NCBI GenBank assembly: GCA_002432085.1
Contig: DJFN01000063.1
Span: 40,290 to 51,624, forward strand
Origin: Flavobacteriales bacterium UBA5871
GTDB lineage: Bacteria > Bacteroidota > Bacteroidia > Flavobacteriales_D > Crocinitomicaceae
Direction of reading: 5' to 3'
Length of the DNA stretch: 11,335 nt
This document shows positions 1 to 6,173 of the stretch, in pieces. Each line of letters begins with the position of its first letter. The first letter of the stretch is position 1. The position numbers and the translations under genes are program-made. The notes under the pieces are model-generated. The model saw only the letters and a list, made by a program, of their open reading frames with translations, ran no database searches and was not told the origin of the DNA.

Positions 1-2
1 AC

Positions 3-374
3 ATCGATCAGCTGGTCGAACGGGCGCAATCCGTCAACGATCTTATGGTAACCGCTGAAGTGAATTACAGCTCTTCGCTTTCCGTTTCGCATGAGCTCCA
101 GGTTTACCGTATCGTTCAGGAAGCGCTTTCCAACGTGATCAAATACGCCGAAGCCGTTGCGGCCCGCATTTCCGTTCTCGAAACGAGAGATAGCTTGCAG
201 ATCGTGGTCCAGGACAACGGAAAAGGCTTCAATGTTTCCGAAGCGCTCACCGGCGGAAAAGCATTCGGGCTTTTCAACATTATCGAGCGCAGCCATGCTA
301 TCGGCGGTTCGGCAAAAATCACATCCGACAAAACCGGGACCACCATTTTCATTGACATAAAAACTTCCAGATGA
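3..374 (+). CDS. Sensor histidine kinase, C-terminal ATPase domain (partial, 5' end outside window)
   Basis: This is the last 123 residues of a two-component sensor kinase; the frame is open to the window edge, so the true start lies upstream. What is visible is a HATPase_c (GHKL) domain: an N-box around RIVQEALSNVIKYA (asparagine at about residue 44 of the fragment), a G1 box DNGKG at 71-75, a G2-like segment GLFNIIERSHAIGG, and a closing GTT-x-F-x-I-x-I strand. This N-box style (QEALSN) is that of HisKA_3 kinases such as NarX/DegS, which partner NarL-type regulators. The phospho-accepting histidine and any sensor domain are not in the window. The stop codon overlaps the ATG of the response regulator by four bases (ATGA), so the two are translationally coupled and almost surely form a cognate pair. 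The signal sensed cannot be told from this fragment. Confidence 0.9.
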   Translation: MDQLVERAQSVNDLMVTAEVNYSSSLSVSHELQVYRIVQEALSNVIKYAEAVAARISVLETRDSLQIVVQDNGKGFNVSEALTGGKAFGLFNIIERSHAIGGSAKITSDKTGTTIFIDIKTSR

Positions 375-991
375 ATATTCTCATAGCCGACGATCATCCG
401 TTTACGCTGCAAGGCACGCAGGGGTTTGTGGAATCTTACGGACACCGCGTTATTGCTACCGCTTCCAACGGCCTGGCCGCTCTGAACCTCATCCAGCTGC
501 GACAGCCGGAGATTGCCATTCTCGACATCAATATGCCGGGCATGGACGGACTCGATGTGGCACGTTCCACTCGCGAGATGCGCCTGAAAACGAAAGTCAT
601 TCTGCTCACCATGCACAACGAAATGACACTCTACAACAAGGCCAAGGAATACGGTGTTTACGGCTACATCCTGAAAGAATACGCGCAGTCTGAGCTGGAA
701 AAATGCCTCGTCGAAGTGGAAAAAGGAAATGCTTATGTCAGCGACGCGCTGATCCAGGACCTTGTCGTAACGCGTGACACCGGCGACGAGTTGTCGAAGC
801 TCACTTTTTCGGAGCGCAAGATCGTGGAGCTCATCGCACGTCAGAAAACGACCAAACAGATCGCCGAGCTGCTCTTCCTTTCCGAAAAGACCATCGAAGG
901 CCATCGCAGCAACATCATCGAAAAGCTCGGCCTCCCGAAAGAAAAGAACACGCTGCTGAAATGGGCGTTGAAGAACAGCGGTGAGCAATAG
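371..991 (+). CDS. NarL/LuxR-family response regulator
   Basis: A 206-residue DNA-binding response regulator of normal family length. The receiver domain (about 1-120) has the acidic pair D7-D8, the phospho-acceptor D52 in LDINMPGMDG, the switch threonine T80 and the conserved lysine K102 in YILKE, so all residues needed for phosphotransfer are present. A LuxR-type helix-turn-helix follows at about 143-200 (LTFSERKIVELIARQKTTKQ, then the recognition helix region with SEKTIEGHRSNIIEKLG). It starts inside the stop codon of the upstream kinase, which is expected to phosphorylate it. Base composition is about 50% GC, in sharp contrast to the gene that follows. A perfect hairpin lies two bases after its stop. 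The target genes cannot be inferred; nothing downstream looks like an obvious regulon member. Confidence 0.95.
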   Translation: MNILIADDHPFTLQGTQGFVESYGHRVIATASNGLAALNLIQLRQPEIAILDINMPGMDGLDVARSTREMRLKTKVILLTMHNEMTLYNKAKEYGVYGYILKEYAQSELEKCLVEVEKGNAYVSDALIQDLVVTRDTGDELSKLTFSERKIVELIARQKTTKQIAELLFLSEKTIEGHRSNIIEKLGLPKEKNTLLKWALKNSGEQ

Positions 992-992
992 T

Positions 993-1013
993 TTGCAGAT
1001 GTCTTATCTGCAA
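993..1013 (+). terminator. Perfect 8-bp hairpin behind the two-component operon
   Basis: TTGCAGAT (993-1000) and ATCTGCAA (1006-1013) pair perfectly around the loop GTCTT, beginning two bases after the response regulator stop. The position suits transcription termination or 3'-end protection of the kinase-regulator mRNA. There is no T-tract after it, so it is not a classical intrinsic terminator. It also marks the left edge of the AT-rich island. Confidence 0.45.
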
Positions 1014-1057
1014 GTATTGATTTAACCGTGAACTGAATAATCTCTATATAAAAGTCG

Positions 1058-1063
1058 TATAAT
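1058..1063 (+). promoter_or_regulatory. Candidate sigma70-like -10 box before the P-loop ATPase
   Basis: A perfect TATAAT lies 37 bases ahead of the GTG codon at 1101. No good -35 hexamer is seen at the usual spacing (GAATAA at 1035-1040), and the Bacteroidota -7 consensus is TAnnTTTG, so this could be chance in AT-rich DNA. If real, transcription would begin near 1070, which argues against the TTG at 1068 as start codon. Confidence 0.25.
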
Positions 1064-1100
1064 CCAATTGATTATCTATTTTCAAAGAAAATTATTCACT

Positions 1101-2633
1101 GTGGGAGTATTCGATAAATTACCAAAACAAGAACGGAAGCCTAATTCAACCAAAGGATTTTATTTCGGTGCTGTTGAAGCCGAAATCGAAAATGTTGAAG
1201 GTTCTAAGTTACTGGACTATTTTGACGATTATTTAGATATTATGAATGAACTTGAAAATGGCAAATTCATTTTCATTGGTCGCAAAGGAGTTGGTAAATC
1301 AGCTATAGCAAAATATATAAAAGATACTTCTGATGAATCAGATAAATCCTATGCTACAATATTAAGAATTGATGATTTAGAACTGGAGCAGTTTATTCAA
1401 TTACCACCTGATGAGCATGAAAACAAAGAACGCTTGTTCTTTGAGTGGTTGATATTGGTAAATATAGTAAAGCAGATAGTTTCTCACGAATGTGGTTCCT
1501 ACACATTAGAGTATGGTAAGCTTAAGCGCTTTTTAGAGATTAACTCAGGAGTAGTAAATGTTGACAGTTATCAAGTAATTGAAAAACGAATAGATAAAGG
1601 CGGAGAAGTCAATTTTGGAGTCTTAAAGCATGCTTTTGGTGGTATTTTCAAAAATTATTTCAATTCTCATTTAGATAAAGCCCCATTTTATAAATTGATT
1701 CCTCCTTTGCGAGATATTGTAAAGATAATTCTTGATTTTCCGATTAATAAAGACTTAGAGTTTTGGCTTCTTTTCGACGATTTGGATGTAAAATTTAATG
1801 TTAAAAGCACCGAGGACAAAAATAAAATCATGCAATTGATTAGAGTTGCGAAGTTGTATAATAACGACATCTTTAGGAAAAACAAAGCAAAGGTTTTGAT
1901 CTTTCTTCGTGAAGATATTCGTGACGCCGTCATTACTAGCTACAACGATTCTGCGAAAATATTTTTATCAAGTGAGATTGTTATCAATTGGTATAATCAC
2001 AAGCTATATCTAGAATATTCTGAGGAAGAAATAGCCTTAAAAAAAATGGCTAATAAAAGAATTGCTTTAAATTTTGAGAAAAATGGAATAAAGTATAATG
2101 ATACCGACCCTTGGGAAACGTTATTCAAACCGGAGGATTATTCAACATCATATCAATTCAAATCCAGTTTTAAATACATTTTAGATTTTACTTTTTATAG
2201 ACCGAGAGATATTATTACTCTACTAAATACTGTTACTAATGACAATTATTTTTTTCCTTTAAGCAAGGAATCGGTTAAGCAGTTATTAAACAGATACATA
2301 AGGATCAACAATAATGAAATAAAAAGTGAGCTTAAACTTTATTTTTCTGATGAAGAAATTGAGGTTCTGTACACCATAATATTTCCTTTTGTACTGGAAA
2401 AAAATCCTTCTAGCTCGGAGCTTGTCAATAAGATCGATAGTTCCGGTTTTTCCATAGAAGCATCAAAGGTTTTTGATATTTTAGTTGATTACTCATTAAT
2501 TGGATATGTTGATAAATCAGAAACACTTTATTTCAATTTTAGAGATAATAGCTATTTGAATAATATTGATCGTTCAACTTTGAAATTAACCTTGCCCAAG
2601 ATCTTATATCACAATTACCGTAAAATATATTAG
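1101..2633 (+). CDS. P-loop ATPase, probably Sll1717-like family, in AT-rich DNA
   Basis: About 510 residues. The Walker A motif GRKGVGKS is at 60-67, preceded by FYFGAVEAEIE and NGKFIFI, and the Walker B strand with acidic residues (WLLFDDLD) is at 222-229. A KVLIFLRED strand in a sensor-like position follows at about 264-272, and a FYRPRDIITLLN motif lies near 365-376. The order FFGA-x-EAE, GRKG-x-GKS, DDLD, RPRD matches my recollection of the Sll1717 P-loop ATPases; AAA+/KAP/STAND relatives are the alternative. The C-terminal 90 residues look like a winged-helix-type domain. There is no transmembrane segment or signal peptide. The start is uncertain: GTG at 1101 gives VGVFDKLPK, TTG at 1068 adds 11 residues, and the first ATG (about 1242) would remove the conserved FYFGA segment. 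Sampled lines are 23-30% GC against about 52% next door, indicating recent transfer. No partner gene is adjacent; the cellular role is unknown, though lone ATPases of this sort occur in defence and mobile islands (inference). Confidence 0.8.
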   Translation: MGVFDKLPKQERKPNSTKGFYFGAVEAEIENVEGSKLLDYFDDYLDIMNELENGKFIFIGRKGVGKSAIAKYIKDTSDESDKSYATILRIDDLELEQFIQLPPDEHENKERLFFEWLILVNIVKQIVSHECGSYTLEYGKLKRFLEINSGVVNVDSYQVIEKRIDKGGEVNFGVLKHAFGGIFKNYFNSHLDKAPFYKLIPPLRDIVKIILDFPINKDLEFWLLFDDLDVKFNVKSTEDKNKIMQLIRVAKLYNNDIFRKNKAKVLIFLREDIRDAVITSYNDSAKIFLSSEIVINWYNHKLYLEYSEEEIALKKMANKRIALNFEKNGIKYNDTDPWETLFKPEDYSTSYQFKSSFKYILDFTFYRPRDIITLLNTVTNDNYFFPLSKESVKQLLNRYIRINNNEIKSELKLYFSDEEIEVLYTIIFPFVLEKNPSSSELVNKIDSSGFSIEASKVFDILVDYSLIGYVDKSETLYFNFRDNSYLNNIDRSTLKLTLPKILYHNYRKIY

Positions 2634-2682
2634 CATATCAATTTTGTAGTGAGACAACGATGCCGAGCTTACTCTTGAGTTT

Positions 2683-2720
2683 GAGTTTTGCGAAATGTCA
2701 TTTTGTTGACACGCAAACTC
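2683..2720. repeat. Compound inverted repeat downstream of the ATPase
   Basis: Outer arms GAGTTTTGCG (2683-2692) and CGCAAACTC (2712-2720) pair with one bulged T; inner arms TGTCA (2696-2700) and TGACA (2707-2711) pair around the loop TTTTGT, with AAA bulged on one side. It lies 50 bases past the ATPase stop and about 50 bases before the end of the convergent DUF3606 gene, so it may serve as a bidirectional terminator. It has no T-tract. It also sits at the right edge of the AT-rich island. Confidence 0.45.
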
Positions 2721-2770
2721 AGGAAGGAAGCCGAAAACGTAATGATCTGCCACTTTAGTTTAGATAGAAT

Positions 2771-2956
2771 TCACCTCCTTTTTCTCAGATACTCTTCGAG
2801 CACTTTCCGGTCGTTGCTGCCGGTTGCCCGGATCGCGCCGGTCACCGCCTGCGATGAAACGCCGAGCTTGTCCTTGAAATACTGGATCTCATAATTCTCC
2901 GATCCGCTCACCTTGTTGCGGTCGCGTTTATCCTTTTGTGTCTTGTTGTCAGCCAT
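2771..2956 (-). CDS. DUF3606 family small protein
   Basis: A 61-residue soluble protein starting MADNKTQKDKRDRNKVSGSE and continuing NYEIQYFKDKLGVSSQAVTGAI, then a GSNDRKVLEEYLRKR tail. This is the usual full length and pattern of DUF3606: a charged N-terminus with D-R-x-K-V-x-G-S-E, a short helix-turn-helix-like segment (KLGVSSQAVTGAI) and a final helix. The biochemical role of the family is unknown as far as I know; the helix-turn-helix look suggests nucleic-acid contact but this is inference. I chose the ATG at 2956 because the family begins here; the frame stays open to about 3091 but that extension has no family resemblance and overlaps the divergent acetyltransferase. Composition is host-like, so the AT-rich island ends before this gene. 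Confidence 0.85.
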   Translation of the reverse strand: MADNKTQKDKRDRNKVSGSENYEIQYFKDKLGVSSQAVTGAIRATGSNDRKVLEEYLRKRR

Positions 2957-3021
2957 GTCGTAAGATTTGTTCCCCAAAAGTTCGGGTAGTTTTTTCAGAA
3001 CGGTCGGCGCTTTTAAACTTT

Positions 3022-3049
3022 TTTGAGAGATCTTAAATCCGTAACTTAG
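3022..3049 (+). promoter_or_regulatory. Candidate Bacteroidota-type promoter for the GNAT gene
   Basis: TAACTTAG at 3042-3049 matches the -7 consensus TAnnTTTG at five of the six defined bases, and TTTG at 3022-3025 could be the -33 element, 16 bases upstream (slightly short). The ATG follows 7 bases after the -7 box. Weak evidence. Confidence 0.3.
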
Positions 3050-3056
3050 CGGTCTC

Positions 3057-3506
3057 ATGTACACCATCAAACGAACAACTTCCGACGACACCGATTTTCA
3101 GGCCCTCGTAACGGAGCTGGACAAAGATCTGGCGATCCGCGATGGCGACGATCACGCTTTTTATGCGCAATTCAACAAGATCGATATGATCCGTCACGTC
3201 GTTATTTTCTACGATGGTAAAACGGCCGTCGGCTGCGGCGCTATCAAATCGTATGACGAGCGTTCGGCCGAAGTCAAGCGCATGTACGTGCCGCTAGCAC
3301 TTCGCGGAAAAGGAATCGCAGCGCTCATTCTAAGCGAGCTGGAATCCTGGGCGAAAGAGCTTGGCTACCGGAGCTGCGTGCTCGAAACCGGACTCAAACA
3401 ACCGGAAGCCATTCGCCTGTATACCAAATGCGGTTACGCGGTCATCCCGAATTACGGACAGTATGCCGGAGTGGAAAATAGTGTTTGTTTTGAGAAGGTG
3501 TTGTAA
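3057..3506 (+). CDS. GNAT family N-acetyltransferase
   Basis: A 149-residue GCN5-related acetyltransferase of standard length. The fold order is visible: the N-terminal strand and helices, the central strand AVGCGAIKSYDE with acidic residues, EVKRMYV, and then the acetyl-CoA pyrophosphate-binding loop RGKGIAAL at 83-90 (R/Q-x-x-G-x-G/A), the helix ILSELESWAKELGY and strand SCVLETG, followed by AIRLYTKCGY (motif B, 119-127) and the closing NSVCFEKVL strand. It would move an acetyl group from acetyl-CoA to an amine; the substrate cannot be predicted. The ATG at 3057 fits the family's N-terminus (MYTIKRTTSDD). It diverges from the DUF3606 gene across a 100-base gap. The spacing to the next gene (166 bases) suggests a monocistronic unit. 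Confidence 0.93.
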   Translation: MYTIKRTTSDDTDFQALVTELDKDLAIRDGDDHAFYAQFNKIDMIRHVVIFYDGKTAVGCGAIKSYDERSAEVKRMYVPLALRGKGIAALILSELESWAKELGYRSCVLETGLKQPEAIRLYTKCGYAVIPNYGQYAGVENSVCFEKVL

Positions 3507-3585
3507 GTCTGATCGCTTATCACCATTTCTTTTCCATACTTGACATTAGATAATTTAGTTATCCATTTCTCGTTCAGGAAGTGTC

Positions 3586-3597
3586 TGCTTTAAAGCA
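3586..3597. repeat. 12-bp perfect palindrome in the intergenic region
   Basis: TGCTTTAAAGCA is self-complementary and lies 76 bases before the ATG at 3673, in the 166-base gap behind the GNAT gene. A second weak inverted repeat, GTCAG (3603-3607) and CTGAC (3619-3623), follows. It may be an operator or a chance palindrome; no other copy was seen in the window. Confidence 0.3.
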
Positions 3598-3672
3598 ACT
3601 TCGTCAGCAACCTGCCGTCTGACAATAGAAACCACCCGCGTGCGTTTCTCTGATGGTCATAACCTATTGCCG

Positions 3673-4479
3673 ATGAATCCAGGACCGTATAAAATTCAGA
3701 TCACCAATCCCTGTGCTGAGGACTGGAACGCCATGAAACCCGATGACAAAGGCCGGTTTTGTGATGCGTGCAGTAAAAGCGTGATCGATTTCTCCGGCAA
3801 AAGCGATGCGGAAATCAAAGCGTACGTGCTCGAACGAAAAGGCGAGAACATCTGCGGAAGGTTCCAGAAGCAGCAGGTCGATCGCATCCGCATCGAGGTC
3901 GATCAGAACATTTTGCATACCTCCATTCCGTTCTGGCAAAAATTCCTGGTCATCTTCCTGGTGTGCTTCGGGGCCGATTTTATGGGCGTCGATTTCTGCT
4001 TTGCACAAGTGGATACGACAGGCGTTCCGGTTATTCAAACGGAAAACACGTTGGTTGACAATGTAACCGATACGCTAAAAACCGACAGCGCGGTCGTTGG
4101 CACAGCATTAGCGGATTCCGTTTTTCTGCAGACGCCGTTCATTTTTAATCCGCTGATCGGACCTGATTATCTGAGCGGGCCTATCAGTATTCATCAGGTG
4201 ATCCTACCGGTAGATATGCCGATTTACTCTATGATTTCAGGGATGTGTGTCATTGTAGATGAGAAATCAGAACTGGACGAAGACATTTCCCTGATCGATA
4301 CGCTTCAGGCCGATACCACCACGACAACGGCGACGCTGCCCTTGTTACCCGGATTCCGGAAAAACGGGAACAAAAACCGTTCGCCAAAGAACACAACTCC
4401 CGAGCGACCGCAGAATTACATCATTGCGGATGAGAAAAAGCGCCGACGAAGAAAAAAGAAGGCTGATGGCGATGTATAA
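3673..4479 (+). CDS. Membrane-anchored protein with four-cysteine N-terminal module
   Basis: 268 residues. Residues 8-66 hold ITNPCAEDWNAMKPDDKGRF, then C30-x-x-C33, VIDFSGKSDAEIKAYVLER and NICGRF, placing cysteines at 14, 30, 33 and 61. This module recurs at the start of many Bacteroidota membrane proteins, often ahead of a membrane helix and a variable extracytoplasmic part. The four cysteines could bind zinc or another metal (inference). A single hydrophobic helix follows at about 88-110 (WQKFLVIFLVCFGADFMGVDFCFA), then a Thr/Asp/Val-rich stretch without a recognised domain and a very basic tail (KKRRRRKKK) near the C-terminus. The ATG at 3673 is preferred because the conserved module begins just after it; a GTG at 3640 would add 11 unrelated residues. 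Its end overlaps the next gene by 14 bases, so the two are co-transcribed. The function is unknown. Confidence 0.85.
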   Translation: MNPGPYKIQITNPCAEDWNAMKPDDKGRFCDACSKSVIDFSGKSDAEIKAYVLERKGENICGRFQKQQVDRIRIEVDQNILHTSIPFWQKFLVIFLVCFGADFMGVDFCFAQVDTTGVPVIQTENTLVDNVTDTLKTDSAVVGTALADSVFLQTPFIFNPLIGPDYLSGPISIHQVILPVDMPIYSMISGMCVIVDEKSELDEDISLIDTLQADTTTTTATLPLLPGFRKNGNKNRSPKNTTPERPQNYIIADEKKRRRRKKKADGDV

Positions 4480-5035
4480 TCCGAATTTTGAAACCCTAAC
4501 AACCGAACGACTGTTGCTGCGAAAATGGACGGCCGACGATTTTCGTTCGGTTTTCGCCCATTGCAGCGATGAACAGCTCATGGAGCTGCTCGGCATTACG
4601 ACGAAAGAACAGCTGGAAATCGAACGAACCAAACAGCAAAACGGCGGTTTTTCCAGCTACAACAAAAAGTTCGCGTATTTCCAGATCCTCGATAAACAAA
4701 CGAACCAATTCCTCGGCTGGTGCGGCTATCACACATGGTATACGGATCACGCCCGGGCAGAAGTCGGTTACAACCTCGTCGACGAAGCCATGATGGGCAA
4801 AGGCATTATGTCTGAAGCGCTGCACGCCGTTATTGCTTACGGTTTTGAACAAATGGGACTGGAACGCATCGAAGCGCTGATTGGTCCCAACAATATTCCG
4901 TCGCTGAAGCTGGCTGCCAAATTCGGCTTTCAGAAAGAAGGACTTTTGCGCGAACATTACCGAAGAAACGGATTACAGGAAGATTCGGTTGTTTTCGGCT
5001 TGCTCAAAAGAGAATGGGAAGCTTTGAAGAAATGA
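4466..5035 (+). CDS. RimJ/RimL-like GNAT N-acetyltransferase
   Basis: A 189-residue acetyltransferase of the Acetyltransf_3 type (RimJ, RimL, YdaF group). The N-terminus LTTERLLLRKWTADDF (about 11-26) is the usual opening of this group, followed by the middle strands FLGWCGYHTW and AEVGYNL, the acetyl-CoA loop MGKGIMSEAL (110-119), the helix to YGFEQMGLERIEA, N-x-x-S-LKLAAKFGF at 143-155, and the final REHYRRNGLQEDSVVFGLLKREW. RimJ/RimL proteins acetylate the N-terminus of ribosomal proteins, but most members act on unknown amines, so the substrate is open. Two in-frame ATGs, 4466 and 4472, are possible; both overlap the stop of the upstream membrane protein, implying translational coupling. 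A likely intrinsic terminator begins 24 bases after the stop. Confidence 0.93.
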   Translation: MAMYNPNFETLTTERLLLRKWTADDFRSVFAHCSDEQLMELLGITTKEQLEIERTKQQNGGFSSYNKKFAYFQILDKQTNQFLGWCGYHTWYTDHARAEVGYNLVDEAMMGKGIMSEALHAVIAYGFEQMGLERIEALIGPNNIPSLKLAAKFGFQKEGLLREHYRRNGLQEDSVVFGLLKREWEALKK

Positions 5036-5059
5036 TTTTTGAACCGATTTTCCCGCTTG

Positions 5060-5086
5060 CTGTACGTGAATACGAACAGTTTTTTT
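5060..5086 (+). terminator. Intrinsic terminator after the RimJ/RimL-like gene
   Basis: CTGTACGT (5060-5067) and ACGAACAG (5072-5079) form a stem with one A-A mismatch around the tetraloop GAAT, directly followed by seven Ts (5080-5086). This is the classical hairpin plus U-tract arrangement and closes the 3673-5035 pair. Confidence 0.7.
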
Positions 5087-5149
5087 CTTTGAGAATACCG
5101 GTTTTATCCGTCGTTTAACATTATTTTTAATTTTGGTTAAAAATCCATC

Positions 5150-5347
5150 GTGCAAAAAATCGTCTGGCTCCTGTTTATTCTGACCACATTGTTTGGTTTA
5201 TGGGTGTTATTTTTGGGACTAGGAGATTCCGACGAACCCGAGCTTGCAGCCGACGGTGTTATCATCATAGGCGTTGCCCTGTTGGCGCTGGCACTGCTGG
5301 GAAACAAAACCCGGAAAAAGAAAAGGTCGGGTCGCTTAAAACGCTAA
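5150..5347 (+). CDS. Small two-helix membrane protein (tandem paralog 1)
   Basis: 65 residues starting with GTG. Two hydrophobic helices, about 4-23 (IVWLLFILTTLFGLWVLFLG) and 36-51 (GVIIIGVALLALALLG), are joined by an acidic loop GDSDEPELAAD, and the protein ends in a very basic tail (NKTRKKKRSGRLKR), which by the positive-inside rule should lie in the cytoplasm. I do not recognise a named family. It aligns without gaps over 55 residues to the next small gene, with 21 identities including G16, W18, G23, G25, P30-E31, A33-A34, G36 and G41, so the two are tandem duplicates. Conservation of the pattern supports that both are real genes and that the GTG start is right. The function is unknown. 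Confidence 0.65.
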   Translation: MQKIVWLLFILTTLFGLWVLFLGLGDSDEPELAADGVIIIGVALLALALLGNKTRKKKRSGRLKR

Positions 5348-5357
5348 GATTGGAATC

Positions 5358-5528
5358 ATGCATAAGTTTCTTTTGTTTTTTGTCATTGCTTCATTGCTTT
5401 CGGGAGTGTGGCTCATGATTTACGGAATCGGTAATCAGCAGGATCCTGAAGCAGCCGCTCCGGGCGCAATTGTATTTGGCTGTTCGCTGATATCGCTGGT
5501 GTTGCTATCAGGGAAAAATCGACACTAA
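5358..5528 (+). CDS. Small two-helix membrane protein (tandem paralog 2)
   Basis: 56 residues, MHKFLLFFVIASLLSGVWLM onward, ending GKNRH. It lies 10 bases after the first paralog and in the same direction. It has the same plan: helix one at about 4-23, a polar loop GNQQDPEAAAP, and helix two at about 36-51 (GAIVFGCSLISLVLLS). It lacks the long basic tail of its neighbour. About 38% identity over an ungapped 55-residue alignment shows common descent by tandem duplication. The arrangement suggests co-expression and perhaps a hetero-oligomer in the membrane, but that is inference. No family recognised. The ORF is shorter than common size cut-offs and is easily missed by gene callers. Confidence 0.7.
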   Translation: MHKFLLFFVIASLLSGVWLMIYGIGNQQDPEAAAPGAIVFGCSLISLVLLSGKNRH

Positions 5529-5543
5529 AAACCGTTGTTTTTT
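5527..5543 (+). terminator. Weak AT-rich hairpin at the end of the second small membrane gene
   Basis: AAAAAC (5527-5532) pairs with GTTTTT (5537-5542) around CGTT, starting inside the TAA stop codon and followed by one more T. The stem is weak (five A-T pairs, one C-G), so termination here is only possible. Confidence 0.3.
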
Positions 5544-5599
5544 CGTTATTTTCGGGTAATCAATCTAACACCTGAATATTTCTGCTTCATACTCCGCAA

Positions 5600-6142
5600 A
5601 TGAAAAAAATCATCTTAGACCTCGCCGTAACGCTCGACGGCTTTATCGAAGGACCGAACGGCGAAATCGATTGGTGTATCATGGACGACGATATGGATTT
5701 CGACGGTTTTTTGTCGGGCATCGATACGATCTTTTACGGACGTGTGAGCTACGACGCCTGGGGAAATTACCAACCGGAAGCCTCTGCAAATGCAGCCGAA
5801 GAGCAATTGTGGAAAGCCGTTCATTCCAAAAAGAAATATGTTTTCAGTCGCGAGAACCGTCAGGATGAACGCGCGACATTTATCAGCTCGGATCTTGTCG
5901 AAAATGTAAACACGATTCGTCAGCAGGAAGGAAAAGACATCTGGCTTTACGGCGGCGCCGGATTGATCAAAACGTTTATCAAAGAAGGTCTGGTCGATGT
6001 ATACCGGATTTCCGTACATCCGATCGTTCTGGGAAGCGGAAAGCCTTTGTTTGAAGATCTGACCGAGCGTTTGCCGCTGAAGCTCATCAAGACCAATGTG
6101 TTTCGATCGGGCGTGGTGCAGCTGGTTTATGAATCGAATTAA
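5600..6142 (+). CDS. Dihydrofolate reductase family protein (RibD C-terminal domain-like)
   Basis: 180 residues of the stand-alone RibD_C/DHFR-like family (YwjB/YyaP type). Visible landmarks are the opening strand KKIILDLAVTLDGFIEGPNG (2-21), the D-x-x-FYGRVSYDAW stretch (42-54), the strand KKYVFSR (78-84), the NADPH-binding glycine turn IWLYGGAGLI (114-123), and the signature HPIVLGSGKPLFEDL (140-154). The family has a Rossmann-like DHFR fold and binds NAD(P)H; most stand-alone members have no assigned substrate, and this one is not the bifunctional riboflavin enzyme because the deaminase half is absent. Possible TAnnTTTG-like elements (TATTTCTG at 5577-5584) lie upstream. An unrecognised gene follows after 31 bases in the same direction. 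Confidence 0.92.
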   Translation: MKKIILDLAVTLDGFIEGPNGEIDWCIMDDDMDFDGFLSGIDTIFYGRVSYDAWGNYQPEASANAAEEQLWKAVHSKKKYVFSRENRQDERATFISSDLVENVNTIRQQEGKDIWLYGGAGLIKTFIKEGLVDVYRISVHPIVLGSGKPLFEDLTERLPLKLIKTNVFRSGVVQLVYESN

Positions 6143-6173
6143 CTATTCGCTATTCAAACTTTGCAACTATTCG

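Noticed and set aside
116-988. A 290-codon open frame on the minus strand across the kinase and response regulator
   Set aside because: It is antisense to two clear, overlapping domain proteins, and its translation shows no recognisable domain; high-GC codon bias makes such long shadows.
993-2720. Flanking hairpins as terminal inverted repeats of a transposon around the ATPase
   Set aside because: The left (TTGCAGAT...) and right (GAGTTTTGCG...) hairpins are each self-paired and do not match each other; no target-site duplication or transposase was seen.
2688-2894. A 68-codon plus-strand frame after the ATPase, considered as a possible partner gene
   Set aside because: It runs antisense through most of the DUF3606 gene and changes composition halfway, so it is not a plausible gene.
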